Of a stretch of 64,000 nucleotides of DNA, positions 1 through 29,191 are shown in pieces. The notes beneath the pieces were generated by a model. It had not been told where the DNA came from and did not search any database. It was given only the letters and a program-made list of their open reading frames with translations. Both the position numbers and the translations under genes were made by a program. This stretch comes from Ianthella basta (Eukaryota; Porifera; Demospongiae; Verongiida; Ianthellidae), in NCBI GenBank assembly GCA_964019415.1, contig OZ025885.1, positions 4,242,620 through 4,306,619 on the forward strand, read 5' to 3'. Every line of letters begins with the position of its first letter. The stretch's first letter is position 1.

Positions 1-961
1 GCAGGAACTTCTGTCAATTATGGAGCATGGTCCTAATGAAGTTACAGTTGCTCTTACGGTGGCTACAAAAGATAAGGCATTGGTTTTTGATGAACTATAT
101 CTACATGTTCGTACATGGAAGGAAAAGCTCCAGGAGGTTATCACTCATCGAAGATCTGCTACTGCATTAATCGACTGGGCAAATGAGGTAAACAAATTGG
201 AGAAACAGACTGCTGCAGCTAGGGTTGCAGGATATGGTACTGCGATCAGTGGTACAGTTGTTTTTGCAGTTGGTTCAGGCTTACTGCTTGGTGGTGTGAC
301 TGCTCTTGCGGGAATACCTCTCATGGCCATTGGTGGGGGAGTGGGTGCAACTGGCAGCCTTGCTGCAATCGCTGGTTGTGCTGCAAAGTATAAAATGATG
401 AAATCTTTGAGGCAGAAAGCACAACTGTGGCTGGAAGACCATCAAACCCGCTGCAGAGCTCTGATTGATGCTCACGGTACATTGATGGTAAGGAAGGCTC
501 AGGTAGAGGAGTGTTATCCAGATGTTGACGTTGATGAAAAGCTTACTGAATTGTTCAATGCCGAAATACCACAAGCACTAGCAGGTGTCGATGAAGTTGT
601 GGGAAATTGGAAGAAAGCTTTACTTTATGGACCTGAAGAAGTGATTTCCATCATTACAGCAATGTGTGGAACTGGTACCGCCGTTGCACAAGGACTGATT
701 GAGGGGGTTGATACTGGAGCAGAGGTGGTAGCTATTGCAATAAAGGCAACAGCTAAATTGGCTGGAGCATCGGTGGCCGTTGGATTGAGTGCACTTATGA
801 TTGCTGCTGACATCGGGTTACTTGCCAAGGCAAGCTATGACCTGCACCAATCTCGTAAAGGGAAGCCCACAAAACTTGCACAAGCGATGAACGATTTGGC
901 AGCTGACATTGAAAGAGAGAACAGATTGCTTGAAGATGCTGGCCACCAGTTCATTGATTGA
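1..961 (+). CDS. C-terminal exon of an ApoL-like membrane protein (5' end outside window)
   Basis: The frame is open from the first base of the window to a TGA at 959-961, so this is the last exon or last part of a gene that begins upstream. The first Met in the window is at 20, but the reading frame continues upstream of it with no stop, so that Met is not necessarily the start. Visible from Met20: a charged, probably helical segment (about residues 20-65), a long glycine/alanine-rich hydrophobic stretch (about 68-125, many small-residue GxxxG-like spacings), a charged helical middle, and a second hydrophobic stretch near residues 225-275 before a polar tail. This glycine-rich double hairpin between amphipathic helices resembles apolipoprotein L family proteins, which insert into membranes. 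The resemblance is by pattern only. Another glycine-zipper membrane protein is possible. Confidence 0.5.
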   Translation, partial: QELLSIMEHGPNEVTVALTVATKDKALVFDELYLHVRTWKEKLQEVITHRRSATALIDWANEVNKLEKQTAAARVAGYGTAISGTVVFAVGSGLLLGGVTALAGIPLMAIGGGVGATGSLAAIAGCAAKYKMMKSLRQKAQLWLEDHQTRCRALIDAHGTLMVRKAQVEECYPDVDVDEKLTELFNAEIPQALAGVDEVVGNWKKALLYGPEEVISIITAMCGTGTAVAQGLIEGVDTGAEVVAIAIKATAKLAGASVAVGLSALMIAADIGLLAKASYDLHQSRKGKPTKLAQAMNDLAADIERENRLLEDAGHQFID

Positions 962-2280
962 CAGTGACACCTGTGTTGTACTGGCCTGTATAGCTCATAC
1001 GTACTAATCGATGATGGAGAGCAAGAAAAATTAACTGAGAGCTGAGGGAAGATTATGTTGTGACTGCCAATAACTATTATCATCAGTTTCGTGTCACACA
1101 TGTACAGTGATTTTCTTGCCATATTTCAGTTGATGATCAATTATAGACACTGTACATGCATGCATATGAGCTGTACAAGTGCAATTACAAAAATTAAATG
1201 TGAGTGGATTTGAAAAAGGGGGGTGCTTTGCATTATTTCGATCACTGCAGCTGGTACTATAATTATACTTAGTGGTATATACTGCATGCATGGGTGAAAG
1301 CACATGCAGTTGATGATCGAGCTCTCTATTGCACTTTGTTGTGCATGCATATGCATGCTTTGATAGCTAGCTGCTCCTGTTCCTAGACTTGCACATCATA
1401 GTTAATTTATTATACAGCTATAGCCCGGGCCCTTGATTCCACTTTACAGCATGCGCATGCAGTATGTCCCTAGCTAATTAAGTTGGTCTATATGTACCAT
1501 GATGATGCAAATGAAAGATGTTGACATTTGGAACTATACGTACACATGTATATATTATATATAAGGAAGGGGGGAGGGGGGGGGGGGATTCGAAAAACGG
1601 CAGTGAATTGGACCAGCACTGGCAAACTCCAGATCTTTAGCCGACCCTAGCAGCCAGGTCACTGGTCACTGCCAACAGCCACTGATTCATATAAGAAGGG
1701 AATGGATCAGTGGCTGATGGCGGTGACTAGTGACCTGCACTAAGGGTCGGCTAAGATCTGGAGGTTGCCGGTTCTGGTCTGTGTACATGCATGTTGGTGG
1801 CAGGTGGTGGTGATGATTTGTAATACATGAGCACATGAGATTTATTAACTATGCCACACACGACACATAATGGGTATGTATGTACGTACATCCATGCACT
1901 GTATTATTACGTAGCTATGAAACAAGTGTGCCATACACGAGGTGTCATATAAATTGAGCTATCTCTAGCTTTGTGAGGAGTGCACAAGTGGACTTTTTAC
2001 AAACATTCTACGTTTTGCCACAAAATTGGTTTGGGGTGGTTTTACAAAAGTTCTCTTTGCCTGTGATTGAGTGGTAGAATTTGCTGTATTTCCTGTGTCT
2101 GGAGAAAACACTGGGTCACGCCTGCTCTGAGAAAAGATCGGGACAGAGGGGAAATGACGTGACAATGTGAATACACCAACACACACCACAACCAACAAAC
2201 ACGTGTAGGGCACATACACAGCCATCTATGAAACGCTCCATTCTCAAAGTGTACAACTACAGAGACATTGCTACCAAGTA
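962..2280. other. Intergenic region, no gene seen
   Basis: No convincing coding sequence. The region is rich in TGCATGCA-type palindromes and contains a G-run near 1566-1588 and an imperfect inverted repeat (1605-1785, listed separately). The first 300 bases are presumably the 3' UTR of the gene that ends at 961. Confidence 0.5.
1605..1785. repeat. Imperfect inverted repeat (MITE-like hairpin)
   Basis: The segment starting at GGACCAGCACTGGCAAACTC is repeated in reverse complement after a short spacer around 1690-1700. Shared blocks include the pairs AGATCTTTAGCCGACC / GGTCGGCTAAGATCT and GGTCACTGGTCACTGCC / GGCGGTGACTAGTGACC. A related half-copy lies at about 20450-20545 (GGACCAGGCCAATGACCTCC...), so this is a dispersed family, most likely a small non-autonomous element. 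Confidence 0.6.
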
Positions 2281-2945
2281 CCGTATACGTACAAATTTTT
2301 GCGAGACGTTATTTTCGCGAATTTCGCGAATCCGTGGAGGTTTGCGAAATTTCCCAGGGCAATATGCACGTACGGAAGGCCTTAATTGGGTAAGTGTGTA
2401 GCAAATAAACTTTTTTTGTGCGGAATGGCCAAGAAGACGATCAAAGATTACTTTAAGACTGTAGACGTCTTTAACAAGGACTTGCCAGTTTGAGTAGTCG
2501 ACACTCCAGTAATTGTGCATACTATCGAGCCACTGTTGAACAAATACGGAGCAAAGGCAGGGATATGGTCGCGAAACATGTCCACAGTCAGGCCGTCTTT
2601 CTGGATTGCCACCGCGTAAGGATCTTTGCTGTTCCGTTTTCCCGTTCACGCTGGAGAACTGCTCCTGCCGATGCAGATCAGACATTCTTGGAAACATTAT
2701 ACCTGCGAATGCAATTACTTAGATGGAATGAAGACATCTGTAAACGGTCAGAAATGATCCTTAAAGTGCCAATAGAACGAACTAAAGAGTACAGCGATGC
2801 CTGAGCCACTCCAGGTGGTCATATCTTCCATAGAAAAGGAGCCTTTCGCAAAATTTTCAAGGCTTCACGAAATTGAATTTGCAAAAATTGTCAGGAAAGG
2901 GCCATTCACGAAATATACATCCTGCGAAAATTTGTACGTATACGG
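2281..2945. mobile_element. Non-autonomous TA-flanked DNA transposon (665 bp)
   Basis: Both ends carry the inverted repeat CCGTATACGTACAAATTTT, followed by CG-rich sub-repeats of the TTCGCGAA type. A TA dinucleotide flanks each side (2279-2280 and 2946-2947), as expected for a Tc1/mariner/pogo-type target duplication. The interior (about 2400-2830) has no intact transposase. The end structure (CCGTAT... plus repeated TTCGCG blocks) matches the larger element at 52872-54666 and the single end at about 32961, so they appear to be one superfamily. Confidence 0.75.
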
Positions 2946-3236
2946 TAATCATGGTTTCATCCTGATTGTCTATTCCTGACTGTTCCAAAGTCTACACTAA
3001 ACTCATACGCATGTTTGTACATACCTATGGTCCATCTACACCACACACTGCTTTGGTGTTGATTAGAATAGATAACTTTTGACTTGCCCGCAAAAATGTG
3101 CTGCCATTTCCACAAACAGTAAAATGTGGAACAGTTGTACTTTTAAGAACTGTTACAAGAAATATTGATGCTATTGTAGACAAGGTACGTATGTACGTAC
3201 ATCTGCTTCCAGTTTAGGACAGAGAGCACAGACACA

Positions 3237-3238
<2 letters not shown>

Positions 3239-3302
<64 letters not shown>
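3239..3302. repeat. (CA)n microsatellite
   Basis: About 64 bp of uninterrupted CA, just 3' of the last recognisable exon of the doublecortin gene. Confidence 0.95.
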
Positions 3303-3305
<3 letters not shown>

Positions 3306-3379
3306 CCAGATACACAGCACACACACACACTCCACAGGTACACACCACACATTGAGATGCAGTAGGTAAATAGATGACA

Positions 3380-10056
<6,677 letters not shown>

Positions 10057-10305
10057 GTCACAGTTCTCCTTCGCTTAGATCTCCTCAATATTGAGAAACA
10101 ATCTAAAGGGGTTCACTGGCCAGCAGCCATAATATTGATACCATGGCAACGAACCGTATCCGTTCCTTAGTTGGTCGCCATGGAGACACGTTGCTTCCGG
10201 TCTAAATAAGTCGATAGCATCGGAACACATTGCCAGTCGAAAAATGTATCGGGTGGTTTATGAATTCAATTGTGGGTTTGGGTGACGTAACGATGCGAAC
10301 ACGTG

Positions 10306-10552
10306 CTGTCTTCCTTTTCAGTTGAGCAGCTCGTGGCGACGACTGGTAAGTTAGTGCAGGGAAGAATCGACTTGATCTAAGGTAGATGAGGATTGTGTGA
10401 AGCAAGAAACGTTACCATAAGTTGTCATACTATGTGTATTTTGTCATTCTGTAATTGTCTTTTAATTGCATGTGTGGCCGAATGTTCACCCACGTGTTCT
10501 CTCCCCGTGCTATCGCAGACTTTTCTAAGTTCACTCAGACAGAAGCGTAACA
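10306..10552 (+). promoter_or_regulatory. eEF1A 5' leader with non-coding exon and 5' UTR intron
   Basis: A pyrimidine tract (CTTCCTTTTC, about 10310-10319) precedes a short exon ending in a good donor (ACTG/GTAAGT at 10345/10346). The acceptor TATCGCAG at 10511-10518 opens a 34-base leader before the ATG at 10553. eEF1A mRNAs typically begin with a 5' TOP pyrimidine tract under TOR control and often have a 5' UTR intron. The exact cap site cannot be read from sequence alone. Confidence 0.5.
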
Positions 10553-13054
<2,502 letters not shown>

Positions 13055-13814
13055 AACTGACATGCAATAGGGGAAGATTGATTGCAAATTCTGTAGGCAT
13101 AATTTATGACAATCTTTCTGTTGTGTACATGTTCCACTAATGCCATCATTATTCAATCATGCTATAAAACTTAATAGTATAATATCTCCTAGACGTAAGC
13201 TGTTGCATGCAATAATTCTTGTGAAGATGATGCAGCGTGGCATTGCATGCAGGCACACATGAGGTGCATGAAAATGTATAATTATTCATACAGCCACCAT
13301 TATATACCATGATATATCTATGAGTACTCTAGCTACAGTTGGATCCCACAGAGCTCATGGTGTATGCATGTTGTAAGCTGTAATGTGTGCACGTATGTAC
13401 AGCTCCATGCATCAATCAGCTGCACAAATATAGCTATATAGCTACAGAATAAGATAAATGTGCAGCAGCTGTACATGTACGCATGTTCATGCATGATTGA
13501 TCTCTTACTTCATGAAAGGACGTGCATGCATGCAAGTTTTGCCGAGGACTATAACCTACGTATATGCAGGCAAACGTGTGCTTGTCCACAGATCAATTAA
13601 TAAGTTAGCTATAGATTCAGCCATACACGATGGCCAGAATGCATTAGTATCACTCCTCACTGTTTCATTAGCTCTTATATGCAATAGGTCTAGGTGATCA
13701 GCACATGCAGTTCTGCTCTATTAGTTGGCTTGTGCTTGCACTACACTCAATACTAGTTGTACGTGTACGGTGTCCGTCAGTCATTACTCCACTCTGTGGT
13801 TGTTTCTGTTAGTA
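13055..13814. other. eEF1A 3' UTR and intergenic spacer
   Basis: AT-rich spacer with TGCATGCA palindromes. AATAAT-type sequences near 13210-13220 could serve for polyadenylation, but no single clear signal stands out. No gene seen. Confidence 0.5.
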
Positions 13815-14869
13815 TCATGAGTTGTTGTCTTGTCTGTGTCTTGAGAGGAGGGGCAGTTGCCTGACATCAGCCCACAGTTGCAGGAGATCAGGAGAAGTAG
13901 CCAGAACATCCTTTAGCACAAACTGCAGAAGAAACATATATATACGTAAGTGCACACACACACACACCAGCTCACTTTTGTGTGCGGCATACGCACATTA
14001 CACCAGGTTCTCAGTAGTGTAGCTGCTAGCCCCTACTTTTTCATCTCACGCAGGGGCAGAAAGTAGGGGTTAACAGCTAGACTAAGCTCTCAGTGACGAT
14101 AAAAAATAGACGGCAATGTCAAAATCACAACTCTATCGTGTTCTTCTGACATTTGCATTCCATTTCTGGTTAGTCATTCATTATTGTTGCTATTCTGAAA
14201 ATTGACCTTACCATTGATTGCACCATTTACAATTTCATACACATAAAATCACGGTATGAGAAACACACACCTAATACATTACAGGAATAGCAGTATAATA
14301 ATGCACTGTATACCCAGCAAGGTATACATATAAAATATGCATAGATGTGCAGTTATATGTACAACTCACCAGGATGGCTGCAATCATGTGCTCTTGAGCA
14401 AGGAGGTAGACTGGGAGTGACATCACAAAGAGACAAAGCTTCTCCTGCAGCAGGTGGAAAGAAGAGGGTGGAGGTACCAAATACACAAAATGTGTATGAG
14501 CATGGCCTTAAGGTGGCCATGTTACAATTTCATGAGCACATGCAAATTTGGCACATGCCCCCGTCCTATATAATTTTCTTGGTCTTGTACTGATTCACAT
14601 AGTCTCGTACCCAGCCCACTTCCGTCCGCCGTTTTGACAAAAGGCACGAAAGATGGTCTGGCAAACTGAGCCCACATTCCTGGGCCTAATGATGTCATGC
14701 CCAATCACGTGAGACGATATGACATATGCATTGAAAGAAGGGAAGCGAACACGTCTACGCCACTCACAAAGTGGATGACGACCTCATGTTTCTCCGTCAG
14801 ATGCTGATAACCCAAGCAACGCAAAGCACTTGACAATGCTGCTTCTATCCTCAGTCTGGAGTACGCCAT
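13815..14869 (-). CDS. Small three-exon gene, product not recognised (94 aa)
   Basis: Exons 14869-14768 (34 codons, start MAYSRLRIEAALSSALRCLG), 14444-14370 (25 codons, EKLCLFVMSLPVYLLAQEHM) and 13922-13815 (FVLKDVLATSPDLLQLWADV..., stop TGA 13815-13817). All three exons end or begin on codon boundaries with good GT and AG signals, which supports a real gene. The protein is predicted to be largely helical with a hydrophobic centre (CLFVMSLPVYLLA). I do not recognise the family. One more exon between the first and second would not be excluded by phase. A Met 19 codons upstream of the chosen start, in the same frame, is possible (MNCHNCKCDNCRSV...). Confidence 0.5.
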
Positions 14870-15134
14870 TTCTTGCCACTTGACTGATCTGCAATTGTCA
14901 CACTTGCAATTGTGACAATTCATGAAAGACTGAAAATGGTTTCAAAATCATAGTGCAACTTCTGTTTCTCCTCTATATACCACTACAACACCTGAGTGGT
15001 CTTCACCATGGCTATGAGGAATGTGAATTAAGGAGGGGGCCAGTGCTGTCCTTGCAGTAATACGTATATACACATGCAGTAAAAGAGGGCAATTTCTGTG
15101 AGATGATGGCAGAGAAGAGGTAGTCCATGCCTGC

Positions 15135-15445
15135 CTAATGAGCTCATACATCTGGGAGCATCTCCAGAACATGAAACTGGTGGAGAATATGCGTGTTAAA
15201 TTGGCTGGTGGCGTGAACACTGAACAAGAGTTTGCACAGTATCTACTGGACATTGGTGGTGGAAAGCTACCTGTCAATAGAGACACTGATCATGTCAAAG
15301 TACGCATCCCCGATGACTTGGTTGCTATAAGTCATGCAAGGTGGATGATTTGTGCCAGTTTGTATTTGAAGACCTTGACTTGCATTATCAGGACCCAGCC
15401 GGGCTATGTTCTAGAGCCATCATCTGCCCAACAAATACTGGAGTA
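15135..15445 (+). pseudogene. PIF1/Helitron-type helicase fragment, frameshifted
   Basis: The frame from 15138 gives MRVKLAGGVNTEQEFAQYLL, then DIGGGKLPVNRDTDHVKVRIPDDLV. This is the block of PIF1-like and Helitron helicases normally written as FA.-LL.IG.G.-P...-I.IP.D. At about 15340 the homology continues in another frame (VDDLCQFVFEDL, then CSRAIICPTNTGVDNLL) up to a TAG at about 15443-15445. The 'ICPTN...VD.-N' block is diagnostic of these helicases. A frameshift, a premature stop and the lack of the Walker motifs and C-terminal motifs mark it as dead. Confidence 0.75.
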
Positions 15446-16430
15446 GACAATTTGCTTTAGTCCAATGAATACACCTTCTACATCGAGGCAGTTGGTGAAG
15501 AGTGATCTTCACGTCAGGATGTCAAGTCTAGATATTTCAAATCTAGTAGTGCTCCCAGAGGCCAAAGGTCTTGCCGTATACTTAGGCGAGTCATTGTATG
15601 TACCATGTTCCTTTTCATGATGCACTCATTTAGTGTGTATGATATGGCAATAGACTGTCCCCATTGCTTCGTCCTTTGGGAATCCCCCTCCCCCTCCCCC
15701 CCCCCCCCCCACACTTCCCTTTGAGTTGTATGTTCCTGTGTGGGTCAGTCCTTAGACTCCTAGTCCAGTACATGTACAGATACATGTGATCTTTTCAAGT
15801 TGTAGGTTCATGCAACATGTTATGCTATCCAGTCCACTGTATGTACCAAGGGAGCTCTTCTGTGTCCCTTCACTAGATGTGTGGATTGTGTTTAGGATGT
15901 TGTGTGATACATGCATGGTTTGTTGTAGATGTGTTATGATAATGACATCCTCTTGTCATTCATTGCAGGGAGGGAACCTCTGCCTGATGATGTTGTTGGG
16001 GCACTTGGCATTTGTGTGGCTGCCATGGCTCAGCTGTGTAAACTTTGGATTCATCACCTTCCATTGCCAGTTCTTGGATTTGTCACCTTCCATTGGTACA
16101 CACACACACTATTATGGTGTTGGTGCACTTGGCACATGAGCAGAGTTAAACTATCACAATCAAGAGGTAACACTTATCCATTAACTGTCTATCGATGAAT
16201 ATTGCCACTGTGGGTGATGACTGGACATCACATGATTGTACACACACACACACACGTTTATATCCTATTCTGTGACTGATGTCAATCTTCTTTGTGTACC
16301 GTTGAAGAGATGCGCCTTCTGCATGGTTATGAATGAGCTACAACAATTTCTCTGGATCCTCATGCACTCCCTTGGCTGGCCATAATGACTATATACAATA
16401 CACACTAAATTCTGCTTCCTTGAAGAATTA
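15446..16430. other. Repeat-derived spacer
   Basis: No supported gene. A C-run at 15693-15710 and short CA tracts are present. Short helicase-like or retroelement-like scraps may continue here, but I cannot align them by eye. Confidence 0.4.
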
Positions 16431-16439
16431 TGAAAGAGC

Positions 16440-17025
16440 TACAAACATCATCCTGGCTAAGCTTTGACGTGACCGATACGCTCATGCAAGTACCCGTCAT
16501 TGCAGAAGCTCAAAAGTGATTGCGGAGAAGCTAGCCAATAACCAGTCTTTGGAGAACAGATGCCTTAATTTCAGTCCCCTTCTGGAAGAACTCATGGAAC
16601 TGTGCCTGTGATCCTCCTACTTCCAATTCCAAGATTTCTACAAGCAGACTGATATGGTGCGGTTATGGGATCCCCTCTCTCACCCTTTGCCACAAACATT
16701 TTGGGGAATGAGTCATCCAATCCACACCAGATTGGCTGAAACCACTTAGATAACAGATGTGCCACCTGGCCACATGGTCAAGAGGAGTTATGTACATGTA
16801 CCACTTCCACCAGCTAGCCCTTCACCCAAGCATCCAGTTCACCAGGAGGAGGAGACACATCACGGTACTGGCCTACTTGATGTCCTTGTCACCAGGAGTC
16901 GCAATGGACTAGTCACCTCAGTCTATCAAATACCCACCCACACCAAGTGGTACATACCTTTCAATTTGCATCACAACCCCAAACACGGCATCTGTTTTGG
17001 GACCAGATTTAATATTAGGCTCTCT
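16440..17025 (+). pseudogene. Penelope-like element reverse transcriptase remnant
   Basis: At 16632-16705 the sequence reads FYKQTD, then after a one-base shift VMGSPLSPFATNIF. This is the A-domain signature of Penelope-like and related RTs ('QTDG..MGSPLSP..ANIFM'). Further on (16840-16990) one frame gives TGLLDVLVTRSRNGLVTSVY and then PTHTKWYIPFNLHHNP. This corresponds to the thumb-proximal 'FLDV.V.R...G.L.T.VYRKPTHT..YL.F.S.HP' block. Stops and shifts interrupt the frames, so it is not functional. It gives independent evidence that Penelope-like elements were active in this genome, relevant to the hammerhead-like palindromes. Confidence 0.75.
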
Positions 17026-18619
17026 TAGTATTGCCACGCAGTACAGCATACATAAAGGTAACTGTGTGGTACGTAATCATGGAACTTAACTTTCCCAAAG
17101 GTGTCTATGAAGAAATTTCACAGGTACCAGTGCAGCAAACTCTGAAGGTCTGAGCGACAAACCACGAATGTCTTCAGGCTGATCATTACAGTGAATTTGC
17201 GGTATAGGTACAAACGATTTCTCTGTGTTCACGTTTGGTGAGTGAAACCTTTTGTAGTCCTTTTGTTACTATACAGACATTGACTGCTGAGCTCAAGGTA
17301 CTCCCACTAGTCGTCCACTTTGACATTCATCTAGTTGTTGACTATCCATTAGCTGCAGTTAACCTTCACAAATATCCTTTCCTTGTATGTACGTAGGTTC
17401 GATAGAACTCTTGCACAAACACTAGCAGGCTTTCTGCTTAGTTGCAATAGCATCTTCATACACTTTGGGCACAGTATTCGGTTGCAGCTTACCCCCATTT
17501 TCTGTACAATTCTGTGCAGAACCCATACTACTATAACTGCATGTGTGTAGATTAGAATTAGGATGGAATACTTGTCATTTTCATCAGAGCTATCTGCAGA
17601 TGCCAGCAATGGACAAGCTCAAGTGCCTTGAGAAGACGTTAGGCCTTTCGTGTTATGTACGTACCATGCATACACAATTCCACACCACTACATCTCACGG
17701 TGGAGTGGGACATTATGGTGCACCCACTAAGAACCAAGTACTATATTATGCGCATGTGAGTTATGGCTATGTAAACAATGTGGCTGCTGTGCGCGGCCGA
17801 TTTTGACCTTCGTATTTTGGCTTGGTTCTCATGCTTGCTCAGTTGGATTAGAGTGAGACTAGTACCAAACGAAAGATAAAGAACCCCTCTATCAAACTGT
17901 GGACGATTTGTGTTAACAATCCCTTCCGTCATCGAGATATACGGGCGAACACGAAGTGATCGTAAAAGCAGTAAAAGCCCGTGTGGTAATCGGGGGAAAG
18001 TCGCAGCCAGCAGAAAATGGTTTCATCCGATGCCCATTAGCACTATCTAACTTTTCCATGTGGCATAAGTTGTTAAACCATTCTGCTCTGGAGTTATCGT
18101 AAGAAAACTTCGACTAATAGTTGGTGCCAAAAATATCAGCTCGCATAACTCCAGCTAGGAACCATGGGTAGCATTATGCCACATGGAAAGGCCAGATAAT
18201 TTGCTTGGCTAACCTTTTCAATGTTGAACTCGACGAGAAAGCGTCACAACGATTACCACACGACGATTTCCTGACTGCACTGGCCGAAACCCTCCGTACT
18301 CGTGATAACACGTGATATCCCCGTGACATTTCCAGAAAATGTCCCACGATACTGTGATTTGTCGTGCTATTCGGTGGTTATACTAAAACGATTTTGATCA
18401 GAAGTGCAAAGTAAGGCTGTCGCCGTCTTTGAGCATGTATCTAGCTGCAAGATACCCTATTTTGAACCGATTTCGGCCTCAGGCGCCTATCAGATCACGC
18501 GCATGTCATGTGCCAACGCTCGCATTACCATGGCAACACAGGAATTCACACCTTCTTGTGTCATAATACCTTATGTAAACAAAACTGGCATAACACACAT
18601 GCGTGTACTATGCACACCA
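17026..18619. repeat. Repeat-rich spacer with a hairpin element (about 17770-18600)
   Basis: The block from TATGTAAACAATGTGGCTGC through GCCGATTTTGACCTTC is also found at 22384-22516 (TATGTAAACAATGTAGCTTC...GGCTGATTTTGACCTTC). Later blocks are shared as well, such as ACTATCTAACT(C/T)TTCCAT near 18045 and 22665. Internally ATCTAACTTTTCCATGTGGCATA (about 18045) is inverted as TATGCCACATGGAAAGGCCAGAT (about 18175). It is a dispersed non-coding element with inverted internal structure. No gene seen. Confidence 0.5.
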
Positions 18620-23796
<5,177 letters not shown>

Positions 23797-24134
23797 GGAC
23801 GTTCGGTGGGGCGCCTTGCAGCTGGCTGTGAGGCTGCATGCTGTCCGTCGCCCTGCAGCTGCTACATCTCATCTGATTGGGCAGCTGGTATTCGAAGAGA
23901 ACTGAGACGATTCGATTGCGCAATGATTATACTACCACCCAAAAATATTATTATTGTGAATGCAGTGCATATAATGTGAGGCATATAATAGGAGGGTCTA
24001 GTAGGACAAGCATACACCTATATATTTTAAGAATACGGTGTAATCTGCTTCAGGCAGTTTAAAATAATATAAAAAGTGATTTTCCATGGTCTGCAATGAG
24101 CACAGCACTGAGAAGGATCAGACACAGCTCGAGA

Positions 24135-28641
<4,507 letters not shown>

Positions 28642-29191
28642 TATTAGTCGTGTGGCAGTTGGTATTACGAAATACTATTATGACGTCATGTTATGCTGCG
28701 CGCGATTCGCGCGACGCCCGGCGCTACAGTTAACCAGAGACCAACGTCCCTTTGCACTTGAGAATGGTTGGCTATTCCCTGAATGGACACTTTCATTGTG
28801 CAACATTTTTAAGTCGCCGCTTCAATTATAATAGCCAGCAATAAAATGTACCAAGCGGTCCACATCAAACATGGCTGTGGTATGCACAGCCCTGACCAGG
28901 GAGAGAAGGGGATGGTCACAGGTCTTCAAAGTAGCATCACGACTGCATGCGTACTGTTTTATACAACGTATTATCTATAGCTGTAAAAAGGTCTAACACG
29001 CATACGCCACGGTTCGCCGTGTGACAACATCCCATGGTGGAACGACAGGATACGTCAGCTACTATAGTTAGGCATTTGGGGGGATCCCCTACCACGCTTC
29101 TCTTGTGATATATGGCGCCTCATCTATAAGAGCGCTCCCCTTCGACGGGCACGGTATTACTCGATGCACTGTCTAGAGTCGGTGAGGAAGA
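28642..29191. promoter_or_regulatory. Divergent intergenic region, Mpv17-like / NRF-A1
   Basis: 550 bp between two head-to-head start codons, so it must hold both promoters or a shared one. It contains a GC-rich part near the Mpv17-like start (GCGCGCGATTCGCGCGACGC, about 28697) and a TATA-like CTATAAG at about 29124, some 68 bp before the A1 start. No gene seen. Confidence 0.5.
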
